A stretch of 64,000 nucleotides of DNA from Geofilum rhodophaeum (GTDB lineage Bacteria > Bacteroidota > Bacteroidia > Bacteroidales > Marinilabiliaceae): the NCBI RefSeq assembly GCF_002210225.1, contig NZ_MWUJ01000004.1, positions 219,916-283,915 on the forward strand, in the 5' to 3' direction. The translations under genes and the position numbers were made by a program. Positions 49,453 to 60,596 of this stretch are shown here, piece by piece. The notes beneath the pieces were generated by a model. That model ran no database searches, was not told the origin of the DNA, and worked only from the letters and a program-made list of their open reading frames with translations. Position 1 is the stretch's first letter, and each line of letters starts with the position of its first letter.

Positions 49453-52400
49453 ATGTTGGAGAAAATCATCGATTTCAGCATCAAAAACAAGCTGATCATT
49501 GCGCTCTTCACCCTTACCATTGTGGGGTTTGGACTCTATGCCATCACCCGCATTCCGGTAGGTGCCGTCCCCGACATCACCAACAACCAAGTGCAGGTCA
49601 TCACCACCTCACAAAACCTTTCTACTCAGGAAATTGAGCAATTCATCACCGCTCCGGTTGAAATGGAGATGGCCAACCTTCCGGGTGTCGAGGAAATACG
49701 CTCGGTGTCGAAATTCGGCATCTCGCTCGTAACCATTGTCTTTGACGAAAATATGGGCACCTACCTGCCCCGACAACTCATTGCCGAAAAAATAAAAAGC
49801 GCCGCAGCCAGCATTCCCGAAGGTTTTGGCGAGCCCGAAATGGGGCCCATCACCACTGGTCTGGGCGAAATTTACCAATACACCCTGGATGTGCGCGAAG
49901 GTTATGAGGACCAGTACACGGCGTCCGATTTACGAACCATTCAGGACTGGGTCATCAAGCGCAGGCTCTCGGGCATCCACGGTGTAGTAGAGATCAACAG
50001 TTGGGGCGGCTTTCTGAAACAATACGAGGTAGCCATAGACCCGGTGCAACTCTCGGCCATGAACCTGACCCTGATGGAAGTCTTTGAAGCCCTGAAAGCC
50101 AACAACAGCATTTCGGGCGGCTCCTACATCGAAAAGACCAACCAAAGCTACTTCATCCGGGGCGACGGTCAGGTCAAGTCGATACAGGACATCGAAAATA
50201 TGGTGGTAAAAAATGCCGACAACACGCCCATTCTGCTCAAGGATGTAGCCAGGGTGCAAATCGGCCACGCCAACCGCTACGGCGCCATTACCGCCGACGG
50301 CAAGGGAGAAACCATATTGGGTCAGGTCATGATGCTGAAGGATGCCGACTCCCGCCAGGTCATCAACGAAGTAAAAAGCAGGGTAGCCGAACTCCAGAAA
50401 AACCTGCCCGACGGCGTTTACATCAACCCGATTGTGGACCGCAGCGACCTGGTGGCCAAGACCTCGCTCACCGTAATTGAAAACTTACTGTTGGGGGCCC
50501 TCATTGTTATGCTCACAGTGCTGCTGCTCCTGGGCAATTGGCGCTCGGCCCTGGTCATCACCTCGGTCATTCCCCTGGCCCTGCTCTTTACCATCTCCAT
50601 GATGTACCTCTTCGGCATCGATGCCAACCTGATGAGTCTGGGCGCGCTCGACTTTGGCATCATCATCGACGGAGCCGTAATCATTGTAGAATACATTGTG
50701 CTGCGCATGGCCCTGCGACAAAAAGAACTGAGCGTGGGCAGCCCCGACCAGCGCCAGAGTCTTATGGACAAGGTGGCTGCCGAGGGCGCTACCAAAATGA
50801 TGAAGTCGGCCATTTTTGGGCAAATCATCATTTTGATTGTCTTCATCCCCATTTTATCCCTGACGGGCGTAGAGGGAAAAATGTTTAAACCCATGGCTAT
50901 GGCCTTCAGCTTTGCCATCATTGGCGCCATGATTATGGGGCTTACCTGGGTGCCGGTGGCGGCCTCCCTATTTTTAAAACCTTCGGCTTCTAAAAAGCGG
51001 GGGTTGTCGGACTGGTTTATGGGTCTGGCCCACCGATCCTATTCGCCGGCCATTCACTGGGCCTACGACCACAAACGCATTGTGCTGGGCGCCGCCCTGG
51101 TGTCGCTACTCCTGACCGGCTTTCTTTTCAGTCGCATGGGCGGCGAGTTTGTGCCCACCCTCGATGAGGGCGACTTTGTGATTCAACCCGTGTTAAAAAC
51201 AGGCACCTCCCTGACCAAGACCATAGAGACTACAACCCGCATGGAGCAGATCCTTCTGGAAAAATTTCCGGAAGTGGAAAAAATCGTCAGTCGCATCGGC
51301 GCCGCCGAAGTGCCCACCGACCCCATGTCGATGGAAGAGATCGATATGATCATCAAGCTCAAGCCCCGAAGTACATGGGCCACGGCCAGCGACAAAGAGG
51401 AACTGGCCGAGCGCTTCAAAGAAGCGCTCATGGTCATTCCCGGCATCGAGTACGAGTTTACCCAACCCATTGAAATGCGCTTTAACGAATTAATTACCGG
51501 AGTACGATCCGACATTGCCATTAAAGTATTTGGGGAGGATCTGGAATACATCGACCAAAAAGCCAATGAAATCAAAGATCTGATTACCGGCATCCCCGGT
51601 GCCGGGGATGTTATTCTGGAAAAAACAGCGGGCCTTCCCCAGATAAAAATCGACTACGACCGCAGCAAGATTGCCTGGCACGGGGTGGACCTCTCCACGC
51701 TCAACCGCTACGTAGCCACCGCCTTTGGCGGAGAAGCAGCCGGCGTGGTGTTCGAGGGCGAACGACGCTTCGACCTGGTGCTTCGCTTTGACCAACAAAG
51801 TCGAACCGACATTGAGGACATTCGTCGCCTGCAAGTGCCCTTGCCCAACGGCTCCCTGCTGCCCCTTTCTGAGTTGGCCGACATCCACTACACCGAAGGA
51901 CCCGCCAAAATATCGCGAGAAAACACCCACCGCCGCGTAGTGGTAGCCGTTAACGTGCGTAACCGCGACCTGCAATCCGTAGTGGAAGACATCCGCAGCA
52001 GCATCGACACCCACATAAAGCTGGAACCCGGCACCTACATTGCCTATGGCGGCCAGTTCGAGAACCTTGAAAATGCGACCAATCGCCTGCTCATAGCAGT
52101 CCCCGTGGCCCTCCTCCTGATTTTCATTTTCCTGCACTTTGCCTTTAAATCTATGAAAGACGCCCTCATGATCTTCTCTGCCATCCCCCTGGCCACCGTA
52201 GGTGGTGTAGTGCTGCTTTGGTTGCGCGGCCTGCCCTTCAGCGTATCGGCCGGAGTGGGTTTCATTGCCCTCTTTGGTATTGCCGTACTCAACGGCATAG
52301 TGCTTATTGAGCATTTAAAAGAGCTGAAGGAAAGCAAGGAGCTGAGTATGCGGGAACTGATTATTCAGGGGACCCGCGACCGCCTGCGACCGGTAATGCT

Positions 52401-53799
52401 GACCGCCGGAGCGGCAGCCATGGGCTTCCTACCCATGGCCCTGTCGACCGGTGCCGGTGCCGAAGTGCAGCGGCCACTGGCCACGGTCGTTATTGGGGGA
52501 CTCTTCACCTCTACCCTGCTGACCATGATTGCCCTGCCTTTGCTGTTTGAGATATTCTACAAAATAAAAGGCATACAACTGTTCCCCTTCCGCATCATCC
52601 GCAGCAAATCGTCAGCTCTGCTGCTCTTGCTGCTCCTTCCGGCCGTTACGAGCCGGGCGCAGGAAGCACCCACTGAATTGAGTATGGAGCGTGCCGTGGA
52701 ACTGGCTCTGGAGAACAACCTCGAACTAAAAGCACAAAGTCTGAATACGGCAGCAAAAGAAGCACTTATTGCTACAGGGTGGGACCTGGGAAGCACCACC
52801 CTCAGTTACGGCAGCGACCAAAACAACATTGCCGAAAACGGGCACCCCCTGCAGGTATGGGGCCTTTCGCAGGAACTGAGTTTCCCAAGTCTTTACAGCG
52901 CCGAACGCAGCGCCAGACAAACGGCCCACAGTATGGCCCTGCATCGACTGAGTCTGCAAAAAGAGCAAATAATTCGAGAAGTGAGTCAGACCTACATGAG
53001 CGTACAGGTACTGGATCAAAAAGCAGCCATTTACCTCCAAATCGACAGCATGTACCGCCAACTGCTCAATGGGATGGAACTGAGACATCAACAGGGAGAC
53101 ATCAATCGCCTGACCCTGCTCAACCTTAAGGCACGTCAGCAACAACTCCAAACCCGCCTTCAAAGCATACAAAATCAGCAACAAGCCGCGCGCAGACAGT
53201 TAAACCTGCTCACCGCCTATGCCGAAGACTATACCGTAAGCGCACAAATCCCCCTACTTGAGTACAGTCCCCGTGACCCCGAAACCAGTCCCACCTACCA
53301 ACTGATGCAAAGTCAACAAAACCTTGCCCGTAACGAGTTGCGCATTGAAAGGAACAAACTCCTGCCCGATTTTTCCCTGCAATATTTCATAGGCAGCAAT
53401 GCCTTCGAAGGCGCCGAGAATTATCACGGTTTTGAAGTAGGTGTGGCCCTGCCCCTCTTTTTCCATGCCCAAAAGGCACGCATAAAGTCGGCCCGACTCA
53501 CCCACGATGCCAGCCTGCAACAAGGCGCCTACCTAAGCGAAGCCCTGAAAACCAAACAACAAGAGCTGCGCAACACCCAACTACAAGTAAAAGCGCAAAT
53601 CGAGTATTACCAAAAAGAAGGGCTGAACCTTTACCAGGAATTACTGCGCAGTGCTCAGGTCGGTTTCGAAAACGGAGAACTGGATTACTATCAATGGACC
53701 GCCAGCACAGAAACGGCCCTGCAACTGCAACTCGATTACCTCGACCAGCTTTTGCACTACAACAGTCTGACACTCGAACTCAACTACCTCAACAAATAA
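49453..53799 (+). CDS. cusA: CusA/CzcA heavy-metal RND pump fused to a TolC-type outer-membrane domain
   Basis: 1448 residues. Residues 1-1050 are a complete CusA-type pump: first helix MLEKIIDFSIKNKLIIALF, PVGAVPDITNNQVQV, twelve membrane helices, and the GALDFGIIIDGAVIIVE segment in the helix that carries proton-relay acids. From about 1060, after a second signal-like stretch ending SRAQEAPTELSM, comes a TolC/CzcC-type domain (about 1070-1448) with long coiled-coil helices and repeated LNLLTAYAEDY-like turns. The frame is continuous, so this is a real fusion as often seen in Bacteroidota. Start 49453 is chosen since the family begins MLEK and the promoter lies between it and the frame start at 49360. 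The metal is probably copper/silver or cobalt/zinc/cadmium. Confidence 0.93.
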   Translation: MLEKIIDFSIKNKLIIALFTLTIVGFGLYAITRIPVGAVPDITNNQVQVITTSQNLSTQEIEQFITAPVEMEMANLPGVEEIRSVSKFGISLVTIVFDENMGTYLPRQLIAEKIKSAAASIPEGFGEPEMGPITTGLGEIYQYTLDVREGYEDQYTASDLRTIQDWVIKRRLSGIHGVVEINSWGGFLKQYEVAIDPVQLSAMNLTLMEVFEALKANNSISGGSYIEKTNQSYFIRGDGQVKSIQDIENMVVKNADNTPILLKDVARVQIGHANRYGAITADGKGETILGQVMMLKDADSRQVINEVKSRVAELQKNLPDGVYINPIVDRSDLVAKTSLTVIENLLLGALIVMLTVLLLLGNWRSALVITSVIPLALLFTISMMYLFGIDANLMSLGALDFGIIIDGAVIIVEYIVLRMALRQKELSVGSPDQRQSLMDKVAAEGATKMMKSAIFGQIIILIVFIPILSLTGVEGKMFKPMAMAFSFAIIGAMIMGLTWVPVAASLFLKPSASKKRGLSDWFMGLAHRSYSPAIHWAYDHKRIVLGAALVSLLLTGFLFSRMGGEFVPTLDEGDFVIQPVLKTGTSLTKTIETTTRMEQILLEKFPEVEKIVSRIGAAEVPTDPMSMEEIDMIIKLKPRSTWATASDKEELAERFKEALMVIPGIEYEFTQPIEMRFNELITGVRSDIAIKVFGEDLEYIDQKANEIKDLITGIPGAGDVILEKTAGLPQIKIDYDRSKIAWHGVDLSTLNRYVATAFGGEAAGVVFEGERRFDLVLRFDQQSRTDIEDIRRLQVPLPNGSLLPLSELADIHYTEGPAKISRENTHRRVVVAVNVRNRDLQSVVEDIRSSIDTHIKLEPGTYIAYGGQFENLENATNRLLIAVPVALLLIFIFLHFAFKSMKDALMIFSAIPLATVGGVVLLWLRGLPFSVSAGVGFIALFGIAVLNGIVLIEHLKELKESKELSMRELIIQGTRDRLRPVMLTAGAAAMGFLPMALSTGAGAEVQRPLATVVIGGLFTSTLLTMIALPLLFEIFYKIKGIQLFPFRIIRSKSSALLLLLLLPAVTSRAQEAPTELSMERAVELALENNLELKAQSLNTAAKEALIATGWDLGSTTLSYGSDQNNIAENGHPLQVWGLSQELSFPSLYSAERSARQTAHSMALHRLSLQKEQIIREVSQTYMSVQVLDQKAAIYLQIDSMYRQLLNGMELRHQQGDINRLTLLNLKARQQQLQTRLQSIQNQQQAARRQLNLLTAYAEDYTVSAQIPLLEYSPRDPETSPTYQLMQSQQNLARNELRIERNKLLPDFSLQYFIGSNAFEGAENYHGFEVGVALPLFFHAQKARIKSARLTHDASLQQGAYLSEALKTKQQELRNTQLQVKAQIEYYQKEGLNLYQELLRSAQVGFENGELDYYQWTASTETALQLQLDYLDQLLHYNSLTLELNYLNK

Positions 53800-53805
53800 A
53801 GCACC

Positions 53806-54924
53806 ATGAATACACTAAAAACAATAGCCCTTTTGGGCATCGCCCACCTTATTATAACCGCCTGCAACGGTCCATCTGCGGCCCCTTCCACAACAAGTCA
53901 GGAAGAGGAAGAGCTGCGCATTGCCCCCCAACAATTTGCCCAGGAAGGGATGCAAATCGGTCGGATCCAAACCATCGCTTTTGAACAGAACCTCGATTGC
54001 AACGGCAGTCTGCAAGCCCGGCCCAATGGAAAAGCCTTATTGAATGCCCCCCTGCCCGGCATCATTCAAAGCATCTCCTGTCAAAACGGTCAAACAGTAA
54101 GGGGCGGACAAAGCCTTTTCGAAGTGGGTGGCACGCCCGTTATTGATCTGCAAAAAGACTTTGCCGAAGCAGCGGCCGAATATGGTCGACTAAAAAGTGA
54201 ATTTGAACGCGCACAAACCCTCTTTCAGGAACAGGTCAGTGCCGAAAAAGAATACCGAGCTACCCAAAGCGCCTACCTGGTGGCGCGCGCTCATTATCAG
54301 GGACTAAAATTAAAGATAGAAACCCTGGGCCTCTCCCCCCAAAAAATTGAAGCAGGCGAATTTTATGCCAGCTACCCGGTAAAAAGCCCCATCGGTGGCA
54401 GGGTGTCGGGACTCCAAGCCAATATTGGCACCCATACCGACGGCAGCACAGCGCTGGCCACCGTAATAGACGCTGAGCGCATGCAACTGCAGCTGAACAT
54501 CTTCCCCAAGGACCTGGCGGACTTGCGCGAGGGACAAAGCGTGCGCTATCGATTGGCCCACAGCGACTTGCTTTACCAGGCCCGGCTCCACGCCATCGGA
54601 TCGGCCGTTAATCAGGCATCCAGGGCGGTGGACTGTTATGCCACCCTCAGCGGTCCGCTCCCCGAAGGGGCCATTGCCGACCAGTTCATCAGCGCCACCA
54701 TTGTCACCCAAAGCGACAGCATTCAAGCCCTGCCTTCCGAAGCCATTCTACAAACGGAAGCAGGCCCCGTCGTTCTTCTGCTGCAAAAGCAGGACGATGA
54801 AGGCTACCACTTTGTCCCCACACCCATAAAAACCGGGCGACAATACAAAAGCCACACCGAAATACTGGACGGCCCTGTCCAGGGGCAATTCCTTACCGCA
54901 GGCCTCTACAATCTGGTGCTGTAA
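53806..54924 (+). CDS. cusB: CusB/CzcB-type RND periplasmic adaptor lipoprotein
   Basis: 372 residues. Lipoprotein signal ending IITAC (Cys about 20). Membrane fusion protein layout: barrel-sandwich halves (NGSLQARPNGKALLNAPLPG and ASYPVKSPIGGRVSGLQANIG), an alpha-hairpin between them (about 110-165, AEAAAEYGRLKSEFERAQ), then beta-barrel and proximal domains. It begins 6 bases after the pump stop and completes the tripartite pump with the fused CusA-TolC chain. Confidence 0.92.
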   Translation: MNTLKTIALLGIAHLIITACNGPSAAPSTTSQEEEELRIAPQQFAQEGMQIGRIQTIAFEQNLDCNGSLQARPNGKALLNAPLPGIIQSISCQNGQTVRGGQSLFEVGGTPVIDLQKDFAEAAAEYGRLKSEFERAQTLFQEQVSAEKEYRATQSAYLVARAHYQGLKLKIETLGLSPQKIEAGEFYASYPVKSPIGGRVSGLQANIGTHTDGSTALATVIDAERMQLQLNIFPKDLADLREGQSVRYRLAHSDLLYQARLHAIGSAVNQASRAVDCYATLSGPLPEGAIADQFISATIVTQSDSIQALPSEAILQTEAGPVVLLLQKQDDEGYHFVPTPIKTGRQYKSHTEILDGPVQGQFLTAGLYNLVL

Positions 54925-55050
54925 AGTGTCCCCGTTTTAAGATAACCCTTCGAACAAGACCGACTTACCACCCTTAATATTTAGTTAAAAAAAAAACGAG
55001 ACTGAACTTTTTTCTTTAACTTGCTTGCCTTAAACCAACTGCCATACCCC

Positions 55051-57924
55051 ATGCCTATCAGTTTAATCCACAACCTGGTATTACTAATTGCCCTTACCAG
55101 CTTTTACGGCTTCTTTTTGCAGCAACTGCAAAACAAACCACGCAGCTTTAAGGTGGTCATCGGACTGTGGTTCGGTCTGGCAGCCATTGCCGGTATGATG
55201 CTGCCCTTTGAATTTCAAAAAGGCATTTTTTACGATGGCCGTTCCATTATACTGGGCCTGATCGGTCTGTTTGGTGGATGGCTGCCCGCCCTCCTTTCTG
55301 CCCTACTGTCTGGCGCCTACCGTATTTACCTGGGCGGACCGGGCGTTTATGCCGGGGTCAGCACCGTAATACTGTGTGCACTCACCGGCTTGGCTTTGCG
55401 CCACTACTACCGTTCCCAGGTCCTGCAGCTGAAATTATCCCGCCTCTTCCTCATCGGTCTGCTCGTCTCCCTGGCCATGCTGGTCAGCCAGCTGCTGAAC
55501 CCCTGGACGCAGGCCCTGCAGGCCCTCCATCACATTTGGTTTCCTGTTCTGCTGCTCTTTCCCACCGCTTTCATGCTTATCGCAGCCATGCTTATACGGG
55601 AAGAACAACGAATCATCGGTGAAAAAGAACTAAAGGTTTCCGAGCAGAAGATAAGAACCACCCTCTACAGCATAGGCGACGGCGTGATAACCACCGATCA
55701 TCTGGGGCACATCACCATGATGAACATGGTGGCCGAGGAACTGACCGGCTGGAGTGAGCAAGATGCCCTTGGCAAGGACATAGAGGAAGTCTTCGCTATA
55801 GTGAACGAAGATACCCGCAAGCAAGTCGAATCACCCGTCCGAAGAGTGCTTGAAGAAGGCGTAATTGTCGGTCTGGCCAACCACACCCTACTTCTGGCGC
55901 GCGACGGCAGAGAACTGCCCATTGCCGACAGCGGAGCACCCATCGCAGACGAGCAGGGAAACACCTCCGGGGTGGTCCTGGTATTCCGCGATCAAAGCGA
56001 AGCCCATCGTTACGAAAAAGAATTGCGCGAAAAGGAGTACTTTTTGCGCGAATCGCAGAAAGCCGGGAAGGTGGGCTCCTATTTGTTCGACATCAAAAAC
56101 AACTTGTGGACGGCTTCTCCTGCTCTGAATCAGATTTTTGGAGTGGATGAAAACTTCACCAAAAATGCCGAATCGTGGCTAAAGCTGGTGCATCCCGATC
56201 AGCAGGAGGAAATGCAAGCCCATTTGATGCAGGAAGTTATAGAAAAAGGCAAGCCCTTTAACAAGGAATACCGCATCATTCGCCAATCGGATGAAACCAT
56301 ACGCTGGGTGCACGGCCACGGAGAGCTGGAACTCGATGCTGCCGGCCACCCCCTTAAAATGATCGGCACCATTCAGGATGTCACCGAAGCCGTGGAGGCC
56401 CGTGAGCGCTTAAAGAAAAGTGAAGAAAAATTCCGTAAGCTCTTCGAAAACCATTCGGCCATTCACATGCTGCTAAATCCTGATACGGGACAAATCATAT
56501 CGGCCAACAAAGCGGCTGCCAATTTTTATGGCTGGAGCATGGAAGAGCTGGAGAATATGAACATTCGAGAGATCAACACCATGGCGCCCGAAGAAGTCGC
56601 GGAGATCATGCAGAGTGTTAAACAAGGCAGCAGCATGCACTTTGAGGTACAACACCGACTGGCCAACGGTCAGGTGCGCGATGTAGAGATTTTCACCAGC
56701 AGAGTAGATGTATTCGAAGTGGCCTACCTCTACGCCATTATTCACGACATTACCGACAAAAAGCGCTTGTTGAAAGATTTGGTGAAAGCCAAGGAAAGAG
56801 CCGAAGAGAGCGACCTCCTGAAATCGGCCTTCATGGCCAATATGAGTCACGAAATACGTACCCCCCTCAACGGCATACTGGGCTTTACCAGTCTCCTTAC
56901 CGGCGAAGAACTGCCACCTCCCGACAAGCGAAAAGACTATGCGGCCATCATCAACCGCAGTGCCGACAGTCTGATGCAACTGATCAACGACATTTTGGAC
57001 ATATCCAAAATGGATGCCGGTCAGCTGACCATTGAACACCGCGAGTTCAATCTCTTGCACACCCTCAACTCGCTCGACATTCTTTACCAAAAACGTCTGG
57101 TGGATGTGCAAAAAGATCAGATTAAGCTGCGCGCAGAATTTCCGCCGCAGAATATGTTGATGAAGGGCGACGAAAACCGGCTCACGCAAATCTTCACCAA
57201 CCTGCTCGACAATGCCATCAAATTTACCAATCAGGGAGAAATCGCTTTCGGCATTAGAAAAATCACGGAGGCAAGCATCACCTTCTTTGTCTCCGATACC
57301 GGCAAAGGCATAGCCCCCGATCGGCAGGCACAGATCTTCGACCGCTTTGCCCAGGAAGACGACAGCATTTCCCAACACTACGGGGGGACCGGTCTTGGTT
57401 TGGCCATAGTAAAGCGACTGATGGAGCTGATGCAGGGAGAAATCACCCTGCATTCAGAACAGGGCCAGGGCGCCTGCTTCGAATTTTCCATCCCGGCGCA
57501 AGTCAGTGCCGCCTCCTCCGATCAGCAAACAGCCGATTCCGAAAAAGAAGAGCGAGCACCCGGTGAACTCAACATCCTGCTGGTTGAAGACGATCCGGTG
57601 AACCAACTCTTTTACCGCGAAGTACTGAACGAGCCCAACTTTAACCTGTTCCAGGCCACCAATGGACGTGAAGCCCTGAAAATGAACGAAAAACATCGAC
57701 CCGATGTCATTTTGCTCGACATCCGCCTGCCCGACCTCAACGGACTGGAAGTGGCACGACAAATCAGGGCCTCGGGCAACCAGGTATGGATCATTGGCCA
57801 GTCGGCCTACGCCATGGCGGGCGACGAGCAGGCGGCATTGGATGCCGGCTGCAACGAATACCTCACCAAACCGGTTAAAGCCAGCCTGCTGCTGCAGCGA
57901 CTGAACACACTGGCCGGGATGTAG
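55051..57924 (+). CDS. Hybrid sensor histidine kinase with 5TM-Lyt, PAS and receiver domains
   Basis: About 957 residues. N-terminal 5TMR-LYT membrane sensor (about 1-185; GIFYDGRSIILGLIGLFGGWLPALL, YRIYLGGPGVYAGVS). Three PAS domains follow (about 195-320, 325-450 and 460-575), then HisKA with His600 (NMSHEIRTPLNGILG), an HATPase domain (DNAIKFTNQGE, GKGIAPDRQ, GGTGLGLAI) and a C-terminal receiver with Asp890 (VILLDIRLPD). It phosphorelays internally; no output protein is encoded next to it. Start ATG 55051 is preferred over TTG 55021. It precedes the GH3 gene on the same strand, separated by about 158 bases with their own promoter signals. Confidence 0.92.
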   Translation: MPISLIHNLVLLIALTSFYGFFLQQLQNKPRSFKVVIGLWFGLAAIAGMMLPFEFQKGIFYDGRSIILGLIGLFGGWLPALLSALLSGAYRIYLGGPGVYAGVSTVILCALTGLALRHYYRSQVLQLKLSRLFLIGLLVSLAMLVSQLLNPWTQALQALHHIWFPVLLLFPTAFMLIAAMLIREEQRIIGEKELKVSEQKIRTTLYSIGDGVITTDHLGHITMMNMVAEELTGWSEQDALGKDIEEVFAIVNEDTRKQVESPVRRVLEEGVIVGLANHTLLLARDGRELPIADSGAPIADEQGNTSGVVLVFRDQSEAHRYEKELREKEYFLRESQKAGKVGSYLFDIKNNLWTASPALNQIFGVDENFTKNAESWLKLVHPDQQEEMQAHLMQEVIEKGKPFNKEYRIIRQSDETIRWVHGHGELELDAAGHPLKMIGTIQDVTEAVEARERLKKSEEKFRKLFENHSAIHMLLNPDTGQIISANKAAANFYGWSMEELENMNIREINTMAPEEVAEIMQSVKQGSSMHFEVQHRLANGQVRDVEIFTSRVDVFEVAYLYAIIHDITDKKRLLKDLVKAKERAEESDLLKSAFMANMSHEIRTPLNGILGFTSLLTGEELPPPDKRKDYAAIINRSADSLMQLINDILDISKMDAGQLTIEHREFNLLHTLNSLDILYQKRLVDVQKDQIKLRAEFPPQNMLMKGDENRLTQIFTNLLDNAIKFTNQGEIAFGIRKITEASITFFVSDTGKGIAPDRQAQIFDRFAQEDDSISQHYGGTGLGLAIVKRLMELMQGEITLHSEQGQGACFEFSIPAQVSAASSDQQTADSEKEERAPGELNILLVEDDPVNQLFYREVLNEPNFNLFQATNGREALKMNEKHRPDVILLDIRLPDLNGLEVARQIRASGNQVWIIGQSAYAMAGDEQAALDAGCNEYLTKPVKASLLLQRLNTLAGM

Positions 57925-57994
57925 TTCCTCCCCCCTTCCTCCCACAACCAAAACCCGACCGTCTTGCTGTAGGACTTTGGCCCCAATTTACTTA

Positions 57995-58025
57995 TTGTGT
58001 ATTTTACACTAATTAATTATCTTGC
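57995..58025 (+). promoter_or_regulatory. Candidate promoter and small inverted repeat upstream of the GH3 gene
   Basis: TTG (57995-57997), 20 bases, TATCTTGC (58018-58025), a 6 of 8 match to the -7 box. A GTGTA-TTT-TACAC inverted repeat (57996-58008) lies across the -33 side, a possible operator. Both are tentative. Confidence 0.4.
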
Positions 58026-58082
58026 GGGCATTGAAGTATTAAAAACAGGTTGACTAACACAACCACTTAACATTTTCACACC

Positions 58083-60422
58083 ATGAAGATCAAACAGTTA
58101 CTGTTTTCAAGCGCAGCAGCCTTGCTGTTGGCTGCCTGCGGAACTCCGCCCAAGACAGATCCGGTCATTCCGGCCAATGCCGAAATTGAGCAGAAGGTAG
58201 AAGCCCTGCTTAAAGAAATGACTTTGGAAGAAAAAATCGGCCAGATGACCGAATTGGTAATCGACGTAATGTGGGATCCCGCCACCCGCGGCACCGACAC
58301 CTTTACCTTCAACGAGGCCCTGCTGGACACCGTTATCGGAAAGTACAAGGTCGGCTCCATCCTCAATGCCCCCGGCACCGTAGCCAAAACCAAAGAGCAA
58401 TGGCAGGAAATCATCACCGTGATCCAGCAAAAATCCATGGACGAAATCGGCATTCCCTGCATTTACGGTCTCGACCAGAATCACGGCACCACCTACACCA
58501 TGGGCGGCACCATCTTTCCCCAGCCCATCAATATGGCTGCAGCCTTTAACCGCGACCTGGTGCACCGGGCCGCCAGTATCACCGCCTACGAGACCAAGGC
58601 CAGCAGTGTACCCTGGACCTACAACCCGACGGTGGACCTGGGACGCGATCCCCGCTGGCCCCGCATGTGGGAAGCCTATGGCGAAGACGCCTATCTGAAT
58701 GCCGAAATGGGTCGCCAGGCCGTCCTGGGTTTTCAGGGCGAAGACCCCAACAACATCGGCAAAGAAAAAATTGCCGTATCGATGAAGCACTACATGGGCT
58801 ACGGCGTACCGGTGTCCGGTAAAGACCGGACCCCTTCCATCATCAGCGAGCAGGACTTGCGCGAAAAGCACTTTGCCCCCTTCCTGGAGGCCGTTAAAGC
58901 CGGCGCCCTCACCATCATGGTCAACTCGGGATCGGTCAACGGCATGCCCGTGCACGCCAGCTACGAGCTGCTGACCCAATGGCTCAAGGAAGACCTCGGC
59001 TGGGACGGTATGATTGTTACCGACTGGGCCGACATCAACAACCTCTACACCCGAGAGAAGGTGGCGGCCGACAAAAAAGAGGCCATCAAAATGGCCATCA
59101 ATGCCGGCATCGACATGGCTATGGAGCCCTACAACTGGGACTACTGCATCCTGCTCAAAGAGCTGGTAGAAGAAGGCGAAGTACCTATGAGTCGCATCGA
59201 CGACGCCGTTCGTCGCGTACTGCGCCTCAAATACCGTCTTGGCCTGTTCGAAACACCGGTGTACAACCATGAGGACTTCCCCCTCTTTGCCAGTGAAGAG
59301 CACTACCAGGTAGCGGTACAGGCCGCAGAAGAATCAATGGTGCTGCTCAAAAACGAGAACCAGATACTTCCCCTCGGCCAAGGCAAAAAGATTTTGGTCA
59401 CCGGTCCCAACGCCAACTCCATGCGCACCCTCAATGGTGGGTGGACTTACACCTGGCAAGGGCATCGGACCGATGAGTTTGCTACCGAACACAACACCAT
59501 TCTGGAGGGACTCACCAATAAATTTGGTGCCGCCAACGTGATTTACGAGCCGGGCGTGACCTACAACCACCAGGGCAACTGGTGGGAAGAAAACACCCCG
59601 GAAATTGCCAAAGCCGTTGCCGCAGCAAGGGCTGCCGACGTAATTTTCGCCTGCATCGGCGAGAACTCCTACTGCGAGACACCCGGCAACCTGACCGACC
59701 TGACCCTCTCTGCCAACCAGCTCGATTTGGTCAAAGCCCTCGCCAAAACAGGCAAACCCATCGTGCTGATTCTGAATCAGGGACGCCCCCGCATCATCAA
59801 AGACATTGAGCCCCTGGCCAGTGCCGTGGTGCATACCCTGCTGCCCGGCAACGCCGGCGGAGATGCCCTGGCCAAGCTCATCAGCGGTGATGCCAATTTC
59901 AGTGGCAAGCTGCCCTTCACCTATCCGCTCGAAGTCAATTCACTGACCACTTACGACTACAAGCCCAGCGAAGAGTCGGCAACCATGGAAGGGGCCTACA
60001 ATTACACCGCAGCCCGCTCGCTGCAATGGCCCTTTGGACACGGCCTCAGCTACACCACATTCAGCTACAGCAATTTGAAAGTCAACCAAAACACCTTTAC
60101 AGCTGGCGACATCCTCGAGTTCTCTGTCGACGTAAGCAACACCGGCAAAGTAGCAGGCAAAGAAAGCGTGTTGTTGTTCAGCAGCGACCTTGTGGCCTCA
60201 CTTACCCCCGATGTGCGCCGCCTCCGTGCCTTCGACAAAGTTGAACTGGCACCCGGGGAGACCAAAACGCTCACCCTTAAACTGAAGGGCGCCGACCTGG
60301 CCTTTGTGGGTCCCGACAACAAATGGGTACTGGAAGCGGGCGACTTCCACATCAACGTGGGCGACCAGCAGCTGGCACTCAGCTGCACCACCACCCATAA
60401 GTGGGACAGTCCCAACCGCTGA
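58083..60422 (+). CDS. bglX: GH3 beta-glucosidase (BglX-type lipoprotein)
   Basis: 779 residues. Lipoprotein signal ending LLLAAC (Cys about 19). GH3 N-domain barrel: [39 protein letters not shown], and the nucleophile Asp314 in [10 protein letters not shown]-domain: [21 protein letters not shown] (acid/base region), NQGRPRI and [16 protein letters not shown] fibronectin III-like domain closes the chain (about 650-775, [20 protein letters not shown]). This is the normal domain set of periplasmic or surface beta-glucosidases. A strong terminator follows. Confidence 0.93.
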   Translation: MKIKQLLFSSAAALLLAACGTPPKTDPVIPANAEIEQKVEALLKEMTLEEKIGQMTELVIDVMWDPATRGTDTFTFNEALLDTVIGKYKVGSILNAPGTVAKTKEQWQEIITVIQQKSMDEIGIPCIYGLDQNHGTTYTMGGTIFPQPINMAAAFNRDLVHRAASITAYETKASSVPWTYNPTVDLGRDPRWPRMWEAYGEDAYLNAEMGRQAVLGFQGEDPNNIGKEKIAVSMKHYMGYGVPVSGKDRTPSIISEQDLREKHFAPFLEAVKAGALTIMVNSGSVNGMPVHASYELLTQWLKEDLGWDGMIVTDWADINNLYTREKVAADKKEAIKMAINAGIDMAMEPYNWDYCILLKELVEEGEVPMSRIDDAVRRVLRLKYRLGLFETPVYNHEDFPLFASEEHYQVAVQAAEESMVLLKNENQILPLGQGKKILVTGPNANSMRTLNGGWTYTWQGHRTDEFATEHNTILEGLTNKFGAANVIYEPGVTYNHQGNWWEENTPEIAKAVAAARAADVIFACIGENSYCETPGNLTDLTLSANQLDLVKALAKTGKPIVLILNQGRPRIIKDIEPLASAVVHTLLPGNAGGDALAKLISGDANFSGKLPFTYPLEVNSLTTYDYKPSEESATMEGAYNYTAARSLQWPFGHGLSYTTFSYSNLKVNQNTFTAGDILEFSVDVSNTGKVAGKESVLLFSSDLVASLTPDVRRLRAFDKVELAPGETKTLTLKLKGADLAFVGPDNKWVLEAGDFHINVGDQQLALSCTTTHKWDSPNR

Positions 60423-60444
60423 TCATCAGCAAACCTCAATACTT

Positions 60445-60482
60445 AAAAAGCCTGCCGGGATGCACCCCGGCAGGCTTTTTAA
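60445..60482 (+). terminator. Rho-independent terminator after the GH3 gene
   Basis: A perfect 15-base stem (60445-60459 with 60466-60480), six-base loop, ending in five T residues. Confidence 0.92.
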
Positions 60483-60503
60483 AGCAGGTTCAACAATAGT
60501 CTA

Positions 60504-60596
60504 TTAAAATCCATTAAAGTTCTGCGCCCTCAAAAACTCACCAAGCTCAGCATCGAGCTTTTGCGCGTGACCTTTCATCCAATTGCTCCACATCAT
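60504..60596 (-). pseudogene. Possible short ORF or gene remnant, minus strand
   Basis: The 312-base interval between the GH3 gene and the second hemerythrin holds the terminator and this 30-codon minus-strand frame (MMWSNWMKGHAQKLDAELGE... to a TAA at 60504). The amphipathic, coding-like composition suggests a gene fragment; a different frame just upstream also looks coding (FEQLRSIIGV), as if shifted. No function can be given. Confidence 0.25.

Noticed and set aside
52600..52700. Possible frameshift or gene fusion artefact between pump and TolC domain
   Set aside because: The frame is continuous with normal coding composition, and such fusions are known in Bacteroidota.
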